NCBI GenBank assembly: GCA_036345935.2
Contig: JADWOT020001471.1
Location: forward strand, 22,146 to 86,145
Length of the DNA: 64,000 nucleotides
Direction of reading: 5' to 3'
Source of the DNA: Taenia hydatigena
Taxonomy: Eukaryota > Platyhelminthes > Cestoda > Cyclophyllidea > Taeniidae
Of this stretch, positions 38,781 to 49,314 are shown in pieces (within the stretch, counting starts at the first letter, position 1; the number at the start of each line of letters is the position of its first letter). The position numbers and the translations under genes were made by a program. The notes under the pieces were generated by a model. That model did not search any database. It saw only the letters and a program-made list of their open reading frames with translations, and was not told the DNA's origin.

Positions 38781-39886
38781 TTGGAGCCATGTGTGGTATA
38801 TTAACAAATGAATAAGTCGCATGAGCATTTTGGGGCGAAATTTATCATTAATTATATGTATCAGATAATATTTTGCATAACGTTTTATTTATTTGGATTT
38901 TGTTCTATTGACTTCAAACAGGATACAAAATAAACGCGCCTTATCCATTCCTCACAAGTATTGCATCATCTTCCAATCAAAAAAGAGATCGCCTTTGCTC
39001 ACTGTAGTTAGGGCTCACATTTAAGATCGTTGGACAGTGCTATATGCCATTTGAGGCACTCATTTACACGTATCGTGTCCCGCAACATGGTATACTAAAA
39101 AGCGAGAGGCATTTACCCACTAAATCCATGCATAATAAACCTTTTAATGTGTAACTAGGCCCCACATGTTCACGATGAAAAGCAACTACAGCGTGAGGAT
39201 AAGCAGAAATGATTATCTAAAGTGCTCAACACTTCCTATTGAGAGTGAGGCAGGCCCACAATTACGCAGCAGTAAGGCGATACGCGCTTGCTAAAATTCC
39301 AAGTATTACTACATCACGTATTCCAAGTGCTTCGTCAATTGTAAGCAATCACTGTGCTAGGTTTAATTTCAGTCGCAACGAGAAACGGGATCCTAGACAC
39401 CATTGTAAACCGGATTTTAGACCAACTCACGTAAAAGCGGGAACCTTATTGTCAAGGCGCGTCAAATGTAGGCTCCATATCGATCTTATTTAATTTTAGA
39501 GTTCACGCAGCGGCATGGTAGGCCCTTTGGTATCACTAGAGGTCGGTTTGTATATTTCATGACCTCTATTATATCGATTGGGGAGGGATGGTACCGCTCA
39601 TAAAGAGAGTCTCAGAGTATGCACAGCATCCTTCCCTCTCCCCGTTAATCAAGCAGATCATGAAATAGGGTATATCTTGCGAGTTGTCGCAGTCATAGCT
39701 GTAGAAAAAATCCCCATCCCTTTTCATTCTCACAAACCAGCTTCAATAAATACGCGTTAGAAAACCGTATATATATGTATTCCATGTGACGGAATTTTCG
39801 CGTTTGAAATTTGATGAGAGGACATGAAAATTGGTTGTCAAAACACATTCCATTTTAATAAAAAGAAAAGTCTAGATATCGACAAG
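38781..39886. other. Unassigned sequence
   Basis: An 84-codon plus-strand frame (39,239-39,493) and a 60-codon frame (39,578-39,760) are present, both unrecognised. Nothing else is seen before the 704 bp tandem units. Confidence 0.4.
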
Positions 39887-41435
39887 AGTTCAGTGCGGAT
39901 AAATGTGTCAACGTAATTGTGAGCCTAGGATTGGCAGGATTGAATTGCAGGCGAGAAGGCCAGCATGCGTTTGCTGTGATGATGCAGTGGAAAGTTGTTT
40001 TGGCTAGTAGAAGGGAAGAAAGGGTGAGCAATGAAGGTAAGCAGACGCTGGCGACCGCGCCACGTGGCGGCTTCTGGTCTGAGTCGCACCATGGAGGTTG
40101 TGCTACGTTGATGCGGGTTAGTACACATGTGGGTGACGCTAGTGGAAGGCTCGCAGCGGCGTAGAGACCTCTGGTGTCCGTCCAGCCATGGAGGTAGTGC
40201 TACGTCGGTGCGGGTTAGTACATGCGTGCTGGAGCATGGTGGAAGAAAGCCCGCGGGCGGGCGGTTGCTGGCACACCTTACTCCTTCCTTCTTATTTACT
40301 CCCCACCCAACATTACCCACCTCCTCCTCCTCCTCCGCCTCACTCTTCCGCCTCCTTCCCTACCCATTTGTGCGCCTTCACATCCATGCCACTTCTCATC
40401 ACGCATCGCCTTAACAACCAATGAAGCCATCGCCATGGCGCACATCTCATCCAAACAACTGGGTGGTGCATACCAAAGGCTTCCATGCTTTAGCCTCTTA
40501 GTGGGCCCACCAACGGCAATGCGAGTCGTGCACATCTGCATGGCGACCAAGGCATGCGTGTGGGCATGCGACGAGAAATTGCACCGAAAGCGTTCAGTGC
40601 GGATAAATGTGTCAACGTAATTGTGAGCCTGGGATTGGCAGGATTGAATTGCAGACGAGAATGCCAGCATGCATTTGCTGTGATGATGCAGTGGAAAGCT
40701 GTTTTGGCTAGTAGAAGGGAAGAAAGGGTGAGCAATGAAGGTAAGCAGACGCTGGCGACCGCGCCACGTGGCGGCTTCTGGTCTGAGTCGCACCATGGAG
40801 GTTGTGCTACGTTGATGCGGGTTAGTACACATGTGGGTGACGCTAGTGGAAGGCTCGCAGCGGCGTAGAGACCTCTGGTGTCCGTCCAGCCATGGAGGTA
40901 GGGCTACGTCAGTGTGGGTTAGTACATGCGTGCTGGAGCATGGTGGAAGAAAGCCCGCGGGCGGGCGGTTGCTGGCACACCTTACTCCTTCCTTCTTATT
41001 TACTCCCCACCCAACATTACCCACCGCCTCCTCCTCCTCCGCCTCACTCTTCCGCCTCCTTCCCTACCCATTTGTGCGCCTTCACATCCATGCCACTTCT
41101 CATCACGCATCGCCTTAACAACCAATGAAGCCATCGCCATGGCGCACATCTCATGCAAACAACTGGGTGGTGCATACCAAAGGCTTCCATGCTTTAGCCT
41201 CTTAGTGGGCCCACCAACTGCAATGCGAGTCGTGCACATCTGCATGGCGACCAAGGCATGCGTGTGGGCATGCGACGAGAAATTGCACCGAAAGCGTTCA
41301 GTGCGGATAAATGTGTCAACGTAATTGTGAGCCTGGGATTGGCAGGATTGAATTGCAGACGAGAAGGCCAGCATGCATTTGCTGTGATGATGCAGTGGAA
41401 AGCTGTTTTGGCTAGTAGAAGGGAAGAAAGGCTGA
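39887..41435. repeat. 2.2 near-identical tandem copies of a 704 bp GC-rich unit
   Basis: Units start at TTCAGTGCGGATAAATGTGT at about 39,890, 40,593 and 41,297. The third copy stops after ~140 bp at GAGCAAT, where the sequence changes to an unrelated pyrimidine-rich stretch. The two full units differ at only a handful of bases, so the amplification is recent. Each unit holds a 12 bp palindrome with a CACGTG core (first at 40,058-40,069), an internal ~50 bp direct duplication (CCATGGAGGT...GCGGGTTAGTACA at about 40,090 and 40,185) and a (CTC)n run near 40,320. Long open frames (up to 242 codons, minus) reflect GC-rich composition; 704 is not divisible by three, so no frame repeats across units. 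Confidence 0.9.
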
Positions 41436-41640
41436 GCAATTGTTTTTCCCGTTATTTCAGTTGCCCATCAATGCCTCTCCTCCGCTTCGTTATTTCCCCC
41501 TATTCAGTCTCCTGTTATTTTTTTACGTTTGACACCTTCCTCGCCATCTCTGCATCAGTTCCAACCACCCGGCCCGCCATTCCGGAGATGTCTACAGCAG
41601 CAATTATTGGTAAGTTACGCTACCTCTTTCTCTCCTCATC
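41436..41640 (+). other. Exon-like segment between tandem array and repeat copy B
   Basis: After TTATTTCAG (possible acceptor, ending near 41,460) an open frame runs to TTATTG|GTAAGTT near 41,610. It encodes a hydrophobic stretch followed by VPTTRPAIPEMSTAAII. Acceptor, donor and frame agree, but the product is unknown and no partner exon was found. It could be a promoter-proximal exon caught between repeats or chance. Confidence 0.2.
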
Positions 41641-41649
41641 CTGTGCTAT

Positions 41650-43625
41650 CTTCTTAACTCGCTTGCGCACATCGCTTTAATATTTTTAAACATGCCATTT
41701 CCATGTGTGAAATTCTCTTTAATCTGAAATAAAAGAGGAAGTAGAGGAGTCACAAGAAGGGAAATGCGATTAAGTCCTAGTGAAGTAAATTGGTGGGTGG
41801 GTGATGGAGTATTGGCGGAAGGTGGAGTATAAGCTAATGTGGCAACCAAATGGCCATACAATGAGCAACTAAAGGAGATCTTCATCCAGGGTAGAAATGT
41901 CGACATAGTCGGCTAGAAGGGCAATTGAGGGAGAGAGGATGAGATGAATGTGGCTCTGCACTACATACGCACAGGCATACACACACAGACGTTCCTACCT
42001 GTTTTTGGGACAACGGCTGAGGCGACCCCATAAAGGGCAGGGAGCGCACGTTCTTACACGTTAATGCAGAGCGCCAGGTAGAGGAATTCTCTGCAGAGAG
42101 AAGAAAAGAATTGGACAGTGGGATGGTGAGGTGAGAGTTGGACGAGTCTATAAGTTACAAAGTGGGAGGTAGGAGCAACGCGCTCACCTACGTTCTCGAT
42201 GGAGTAATTGGAGGAGGAGTAAAAGTAGGAGGTGGAATTGAGGGGAAGTGGTGTAGACCAAACTAGAGAGATGGAAAGAAAGATAGAAATGGAAAATGAT
42301 TTGTGATTTAGGCTAGGTTATGCTAGAACAAGATTTGGCTATAAGTAAAGCGTGTTGAGTCAGAGCTGATCTAGTCTGTGCTAGTTTGACTCTAGTTTTG
42401 AGTCTTGGCATCATTTAATGTTACGATGAGGGGTGTGACTGGTGGATTTGAGGAGAACTTACGAAGCAGGCGCCTGCATATGATGGGGTGAAGAGAGGAG
42501 GAGGGGATGGAGGCTGGAGCAAATTGAAGTTAGGTTTGAAGCAGGGGAAGGCGAGCAAAGAGTAGAGAAGCATAGAGGCGAGATTTTCTTTTGTCATTAA
42601 ATTGGGAAATAAATGCAAGGAAATGAAATAAAGGAAGTACCCATTGCTCTGTTCTGGTTGTGCTGAATGCATTAAGCACAAATAGTGGAGCATAATGCAA
42701 GGCGCAACACTCAGGAGCATATGGAACATCGTAGTAGGAGACAAACGATTCTCTCACTGAAAGGCGCGTTGCAGTAAGACGTGGAAAAGGGGAAGTAGGG
42801 AAGAAGGCTCCTACCCCTCCATTCTGAAGACATCGTTAGGCCTACTTATAGTCCGCGTGCCCTGATTCCTGATGCATGCAAAAACGAAAGGAAGAAAAGA
42901 CAGCATTTTACATGGTATGGAGTTGTCACAGTGTTTCCGCATGTAAGAGACATGAAAAGCAAGCGCGGCACAGCACGCGTAGTGCAGAGTAGGAAATTTA
43001 AAAACACCGGCGACTTATCCCTAGAGAGGATTAAGATAACGGCAATGAGTTTCTTTTTTGGGAACCTAGGCCTATGCTTGGCAGAATTAATGCGCTGCAC
43101 TGCAACGCAGTGTGATTACACGCCTGAAAGAGGCAAGGAAATGATTAGGATAGAGGCAACGATTTGAGAATAAGAAAGCACAGAACAAGGCAGGATGGGA
43201 AAGGGGAAAAGGAGATTGAAAATTGACACCATATGATAACTCTGCAAGGTGCTATAGTGCAGCATTCCTCATTTATTTCTTTCTCCCATCTATTCCTAGC
43301 CTTAGTCCCCTTATTTGCCGATCTAGTCATCTGACTGGTTGACTCAATATAAGGAATTCAATCTTTTTCAAACTGCACACTAGAAGAGGTTAGTCATAGC
43401 TTTCCTTTTTCGATTCACATACTTTGAGTACCAGTTTTGATATTATTGGAGTTACGTACGCAAATGAAGAAGGAGAAGGTAGGACAGGGATACAAGAGGA
43501 GAGGTGGAGGGGCTGGTAGCATAACATACCCCTAATTTCTACGGTATCCATCCGCTTCGGCCTTCTGACTTCGCTGAAATGGCAAATTGGAAGATTGGGA
43601 GTGATGAGAAGATGGCGAGAGAGCC
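41650..43625 (+). repeat. Long dispersed repeat, copy B
   Basis: Aligned with copy A over most of 34,480-36,640: AAGTAGAGGAGTCA, TGGCGGA-GGTGG, CTAGAAGG, CTACCTGTTTT, AAAGTGGGAG, CGCTCACCTACG, GATAACTCTGCA and GTCATAG-TT-C occur in the same order. Identity is clearly lower than between A and the inverted copy C, so B is the older insertion. Internal stretches such as 42,850-43,150 have no counterpart in A. Purine-rich strand asymmetry is strong. No coding frame of interest. Confidence 0.55.
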
Positions 43626-43723
43626 AACTGAACAGTCTGGAGGCCAGCCCATGCAGCTAGGGCAATACGGCCACCTCTGTGACCTTGACAGAAACCAGCA
43701 GTTCTAACAAACAAAGTGTTACA
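43626..43723 (+). mobile_element. 3' half of the short LTR-like element
   Basis: GGAGGCCAGCCCATGCAGCT through TGTTACA closely matches the last ~100 bp of 18,096-18,284. The 5' half is missing or replaced. Its position at the right edge of repeat copy B, and of a similar fragment left of copy A, may be coincidence or may mean the long repeat carried LTR-like ends. Confidence 0.55.
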
Positions 43724-44340
43724 ATAGTGTTTTCTAATGGGTCAACTTCTTGCGTTTTCTGTTGATATCTAGGAATTGAGACTTATATTTCTTAAAAGGT
43801 GCACATATTAGCTTGAAGGTTACAAGGAAGGCGTTATCAAAAGTTAATTAAGCTTCAAATGACTGTTTGTTTAAAGGTTTTTCTTTCAAATAACTGGCGG
43901 GATTATTGCAATTGAATTGGCAGGCCGAATGCCTAGCGATTTATCTTTTCTTGCGATTCGGACAAAAGTGGAGCGTTTCTACACCAGCTGAAAAGTACTT
44001 ACAATATTTGTGGTGGACAAAAAGTCCATTGAATTAGATTCTGTTTCTTTAGCGTAATTGAGAATCCCAATTTACGTAATGGTGCTTATCGAATTCGCAC
44101 AACCTCTCACCTAATGAGTACGTGAAGAATAAAGTTGGGTGAGCTAGATTTTTTAAAGCAGCCTCATGAAACCTGACCACAGCACTTTATATCTAAATAA
44201 GCAAACTGGACAGCGATCGGGCGTTAGTCTAGGAACTGCAACGAATGTGCTGAGCCATTCATTTTACCTCGTTTTTATCATCGGTGAATGATTAGACTAC
44301 TCGCCTCATTAACTACACAAGGTTTAGTAAAACTGGTCCA
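43724..44340. other. Unassigned spacer before the histone relics
   Basis: AT-rich sequence without a recognised frame, repeat or regulatory motif. Confidence 0.4.
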
Positions 44341-44693
44341 ATATTCTGGAAGTGGGCATAAGTGCGAACATCGAGGGGGTAATGCTGAGGTAATACGCAT
44401 AAGTCCTCTTTCAATAAGGCGCCATCTTCTCGTACATACGAAATGCATAATTAGACTTGGCTGCCGTGCTGGAGTACCTGGCTGTCGAGGTGGTGGAGAT
44501 GCCAGGTAATGCGGCGTGCGGCAACAAGAAGATGCGCGTCATATTTCGTCACCTGTAGATGGCCGTTTGCAACGGCGAGTTGTTGAACAAGTTGTTGAGT
44601 GGTGCGACAATCGTGCAGGATGGTGTGCTGCCCAAAATTTAGGCGGTACTTCTGTCGAAGAAGAAGGAGAAGCTGGTGGGCAGTGAGGAGTAG
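44341..44693 (+). pseudogene. Histone H2A pseudogene
   Basis: From 44,457 the frame reads [20 protein letters not shown], then NKKMR, RHL, NGELLNKLLSGATIVQDGVL and KKKEK, following core H2A (acidic patch helix, docking region) almost without gaps to the C-terminal tail. In-frame TAG codons at 44,556-44,558 and 44,640-44,642 interrupt it. The reading ends at TAG 44,691-44,693. Upstream, 44,341-44,456 retains weak similarity to the H2A start (SGSGHK) and to the first helix (RRHLLV), but about eight residues before LAAVLEYL are deleted. H2A packs DNA as a dimer with H2B. There is no intron, as in canonical replication-type histone genes. The family call is secure; the copy cannot make H2A. Confidence 0.85.
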
Positions 44694-44869
44694 GCCGACC
44701 AAGTGCCTTCCCACAGGTAGACTAACTGGTGGTGTTTGCGACTACGAGTGCAGTAATGGCTCTCTTGAGCGCCACCACAGGGTGGATAGTTGAATACTGG
44801 ATGTGTCGGTCGATTGGCTGACAGTTGGGTGTTGATCTGCATTGCTGCCTTTGATGTAAAAGCTGCAGT

Positions 44870-45125
44870 GTTAAGCGGTGGCGCTGCGACACGCAGAATT
44901 ACCACGGGAATTTGGATGGGGTGCGGTGCATATCTTTCTCCTCTTACACGCACTTGTACGTCACATTGGTGGGCTGGTGGTGGGATGGATTGCCATGGCG
45001 CAAGAGTTTGACGCGACAAGTTGGACAAAATTGAGCACAGCCGATAGCCATGTCGGTGACGGCGGTTGTCTATGACGATGTGCGTCTGCACAAGAGATGT
45101 GTAGATGTGTGCACAAGAGTGAGTG
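44870..45125 (+). pseudogene. Histone H4 pseudogene
   Basis: Similarity is clearest at nucleotide level. GGTGGCGCT followed by CGACACGCAGAATTACCACG (44,877-44,910) follows the H4 segment for GGAKRHRKILRD. CGCACTTGTACGTCACATTG (about 44,950) follows RRLARRGG. TGAGCACAGCC...GTGACGGCGGTTGTCTATG (45,032-45,069) follows TEHAKRKTVTAMDVVY with a 6 bp deletion. Small indels scatter the match over frames, and about 30 bp of the middle are lost, so nothing functional can be translated. A degenerate GCCCTTTTGTGAGAGC at about 45,152-45,167 lies where the histone 3' stem-loop (GGCTCTTTTCAGAGCC) would be expected. It is same-strand with H2A, about 180 bp downstream. Confidence 0.65.
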
Positions 45126-45420
45126 AGAGGTGGCGGCATGTGAATGAGACGCCCTTTTGTGAGAGCACTAAGAATCACTCAATCCAGCATAAAGCCTACC
45201 CCTCTTTCCTCTTTTACCTTCACTGTCGACCCAACCATCATAAGCATCCTTACACGCCCCATTACTATATCCACTTCCTGTCATTGCTCTGCCCTGTCCT
45301 CACCTACACCTAGACATAGGCACTGCCAGAACCAACTGTAGCAACCTGAGAGCATGGCGACAATGGATACGAGCCAGAAGTGGTAGTGGGAATGTATATT
45401 TCTGCCACACAATCAAGAAT

Positions 45421-45807
45421 GAAGGTGGAGATTGCAATGACCCTCAACAGGGCCGTGGGATGCATTCACTCGCTCACTCTGCACTCCACACCCATTCCAT
45501 TCACTTGAAGCTGGTACGCTTGCATCAGCCACACAGCAGTTTGAACCGCTCTGCTCGTGAATGTAGACTTCTTCTTGTAATGCGCTAACCTGCTCGACTC
45601 GGTGGCAATACCTTCGAAGATGTCGATCACGTCAGATCTAATAACCTACAGCACCTTCGACGAGATACTCGTGTCCGGATGCACCTGGTGCAACAATTTG
45701 TAGATATGGATGCCGTAGGTCCCCTTCCTCTTCTTCGCCTTGTCCATCTTCGGTACCTTCACCTTAGACGCCTCCTTTGTGGCTTTGCCTGACTGCTTTA
45801 GAGCCAG
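45421..45807 (-). pseudogene. Histone H2B pseudogene
   Basis: Reading from 45,807 the frame gives a basic N-tail ([12 protein letters not shown]...[11 protein letters not shown]), then [33 protein letters not shown] and [12 protein letters not shown]: the H2B histone fold and C-terminal helix in order. The expected ATG is CTG (45,805-45,807). An in-frame TAG lies at 45,646-45,648, where the family has Ser. About a dozen unrelated codons interrupt the last helix before a recognisable VSE and another stop. It faces the H2A/H4 relics tail to tail, as in core-histone clusters with opposite transcription. Family assignment is firm; the copy is dead. Confidence 0.85.
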
Positions 45808-48800
45808 ATATTGATTGCTCCCCTATGTTTCCCCGTTTCGTAAAAGGGACTGCTATGTTCCTTCCAAATGGGCAACAATAACCGCATCGCAGAGGTTCCG
45901 TGACCTCTGTCGCTGATGTTACGTTTACATACCAATTAAATATAAACTTGAAAATTTCGTGCATATTTTTTTACAATCGGACAAGCCACATTTAAGTTTG
46001 CAACGCCATTGATTCCTACACGAAACACACCATGTCTAAACTTTGCACCCGCATATGATCCCAAACTTGACTAGACACATTGCCTATTTCTCCATTCACT
46101 CGTAGACCCACAAGCCCGCTGTTGTCCGTACCACATCCGCCATCAAATTTTGCCACATCCAGGGTAGTTCTAATGCGATAGTTTAACGAAACCGCTGTCT
46201 CTCTCACCACAAAACTCACGAATGATCACTCCCATCACCACCGCATCTTATATAGTCGGGCCAGAACCCGGCTGCATCCATGAATAGCAACTCACAGTCG
46301 CATGAAATCAGTGGGTATACCACGTGGTAAACAGCATTGAAAAGAAGCGGTTGTAACATAGGAAAGGTTAAACATTACGTTACAAGACAAATGCTGTTGA
46401 AACGAGCTAATGCACTGTTGGGTGAGATCTCAGCCACGCCTTTCATTAAAGTGGTAGAACACCTGCACTTTAGTGCCCCAGAATGAGAAACAGCAATACA
46501 GTCAATGCAGACAAAGTTCATCCCCTTTCTTCGAATCAACTCCGGATCAAACGCTAGCTGTCAGCAAAATATTCAAGCTTCTGATAAATGATAGCCCCAA
46601 GCCCACACTTGACCAGACAATCGACCCCGAAAATGGCTACCTAGAAAGCTTCCTTGGTTGGACATTTATATCACTGACTAACATGCTTGCATTAGGTAGA
46701 GGCGCTGGTGGTAAAGAGGACATTCTAAGCTCATTTTAAGCATTACAGGATAAAACTCTCGTGCTTATTATTATGCTGCGACGAATGGGTAACTCCTATT
46801 GAGATAAGACTTCACCCTGGGAATAGGTGATCATTGGGCCCTTCAGAATGATTCATTCATTCTTTTGTATTTATTATTTTTCAACTTTGGGCTGTTCTAT
46901 TTTTCAATTCTATTGTTTTCGATGCCATTTTCGACGAGATAAAGCAGAATTCAAGTAAATTGTGGTAGCACAGCATAGAAAGAGAAGACTTCATTTAGAT
47001 TCAACGATGCACATGACACAATATTAGCGTTTGCGGGCAGTCTACCTTCTGCTGAATATAAAGCACAGTCTTCATCTTCATTTATGTGATTGAATTGTAA
47101 AATAAACTCGCAAAAACAAAAAAAACTTACATGCCTGTTTACGCAGGTTGCCGTTTGGGCCCTTATTCCAGCTGTTACCTTTCACTTATTCGCACAGACT
47201 CTACACGGAATATCGCTCCTGGTTCCTTCGCTATTGCAGTCAACGAAGTAGTGCCCATGAATGAAGGAACTGACATTAAGTTGTCTCCTGCCGGCATCTT
47301 AATAGGTAGCATCATACCTCATGACTATCATAATCTTCATATAAATGCCTGATGACAAATTATCCTTCTTCTAAGGCGGGTGCATATTCACGTTCTATAA
47401 TGATTTGCAACTTCAACTAAAGGAAAGTTGCGCATTATTGTAAATCTGCATAATGGACACGGCATAGGGATCTTTTAAAAGAACAAAGGATGAACATCAG
47501 CAATGCGGTAAGTAAAAGTCCAGTTGGAATCCAAATTGCAAGGTTATAACAGGTCGACGTGCTTATCTTCATTCTCGAGAGTACAATGGAGCGCGAGGCT
47601 GAATGGGTGGGGTCTGGGATGGGCTGAAGTGGTAAAAGGAAAGAGGAAACAGGAGCACTGGCACGGAACGAGGCAGAAAGCAGAAAAATGAGATACGATC
47701 ATTAGCAAAGTTCAGTTCAGTCTAATCTAAGTTCAGGCCCATCATTGGCAATAATCACGGCAAGCATGTAATGGGTAATAGATATGAACAGTCAAAAGAT
47801 GGGTGGAACTCACCAAAATGGCATCGGTGAGGTTTGACTCAGGAGGAGAGGGAGATGGACAAATTGTAAATTTCGCTTTGGAGGATGTCAATTTGTAAAA
47901 ACAAAATAGGAGATGGAGAAGGAACCAGTTCTAGCCTCAATAAAAAGCAATGAAAGAAGGTAGATACATGAATATGCCTCTGCGAATTTGTAATGGTTAG
48001 GCGGATTTGACAAACGAGGTATGGTGGGAAGTGGTGGCTAGACTTGTCTTCTAGTGGCTAAAGGCGGGTTCAATCATGTCGCAGACTGAACTGAGTGCAT
48101 CGATTGCGTGCAAATCACTTTTAAACGGTAGTGCAGGTACGGTTAATAAAACAACAGGGGATGGTCAATGGGTAATTTTGGTTAACGCACAACTGGTGGG
48201 CGGAACACGGGCACTTGCAACTTAAGTGCATTGAGAACCCCACAATTTGCAACTCAGCATGTCACAAACTTGATGTGCTGAATTGTCTAACAGCATCGAT
48301 TGCAGAATTTTATGGAACTCTTATTTGCGTCAATCCTATTAGCTTGCGAAAGTGGGTAAAATCAGCTTCTTAGACTTCTCCGAAAACAAATAGCCTACTG
48401 AAAAGAGTAGGCTAGCAGTCACGGCTACATGGAAAGAGGAAAGGAGAAGAAAAATCCAACCGCTATCACCTTAATCACACCGGGATAAAACTGGCTGATC
48501 CTAATAAATTTGTTTAAGATGATTAGCTGAAAACATTATTACGAAAATTCCGATGCATTTTACTACAAGCATTAAAATAGCCAGTTTATCCGAATGATTG
48601 AAGCAAAATTAAAGAATGGAATTGATTCCTCAAAACTCTCATTTTGTGCATCGTAGAAGAGTTCTGAATGATGATGGCTTATTCCACTACAATCCATCTG
48701 CATCGAGGTCTTGTAATCGAATGTAGGTTAATAAAAGCTAGAGATGCATGCTTGCCACCTGATAAAGGCGTTTCTGCGGCCACAACCACTGTCAAGGTAC

Positions 48801-49170
48801 GTCGTCATGACAGCTTAAACCAAAATTATTCAACCGGAGTGCTTCATCAGCTCTGGTCGCTCAAAACTACTCGTCTGGGAAACAAGCTTTGAATCAAAAT
48901 TAAGATGGCTTTAGAAAAATTAAAGTAATTTTGTAAAATCCGGTGATGTGAGGCAATTCTGCTTGTGTGCCTGACTTGCTAATAATGACGGATCAAATGG
49001 GAGATAACGCGTGGGAGGGGAGATTCCTATTATCCTAACCCATCCCACCCACTCACCTTCCTCTCCTTCTCAAGTGCACACCATCGCACCCGAAACGCGC
49101 AAAGGCAAATGTGGCGGTAGTGTCATTGCCTTATCACTCATACCTGTCTACATGCCATTACTGTCTTCTA
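45808..49170. other. Unassigned sequence
   Basis: Contains frames of 66-88 codons (for example 46,473-46,739 and 47,131-47,352, plus) without recognised motifs. Histone H3 and H1 were looked for and not found. A GGAGAGGGAGATGG-type purine-rich patch lies around 47.6-48.0 kb. Nothing else is seen. Confidence 0.4.
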
Positions 49171-49171
49171 G

Positions 49172-49314
49172 AGCAGCTGATGCTGGCAACAGAGGCGGGC
49201 GACTGCAAAGATCACAATGCTGCAAGGGAAGAAGGGCAGATATACCAGATATTGGCGTTGATTGGTGATGGTGCAGACGAAATGGCACGAAGACTACCAT
49301 GGGAATTTAGTGGT
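49172..49314 (+). pseudogene. Exon-like segment with a Bak-type BH3 motif
   Basis: A pyrimidine tract and TCTTCTAG precede the segment, and it ends at GGT|GTGAGG. The frame is open for 47 codons and contains GQIYQILALIGDGADEM followed by RRLPWEF. Human Bak has GQVGRQLAIIGDDINRRYDSEF at its BH3 helix: G-Q-x(4)-L-A-x-I-G-D is identical in spacing, followed by basic residues and EF. In Bcl-2 family proteins this helix binds the groove of partner molecules and controls mitochondrial membrane permeabilisation. Neighbouring exons with BH1, BH2 or a tail anchor were not found within several kb, so this is more likely an orphan exon of a broken copy than an active gene. The match is short and needs a profile search. 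Confidence 0.4.

Noticed and set aside
40296..41024. A 242-codon minus-strand open frame in the 704 bp array
   Set aside because: It is long only because the unit is GC-rich. The unit length is not a multiple of three, the translation is rich in His, Arg and Ser without a domain, and the frame differs between units.
45950..46220. Possible histone H3 or H1 relic on the minus strand
   Set aside because: The 67-codon frame here shows no recognisable H3 or H1 motif on either strand.
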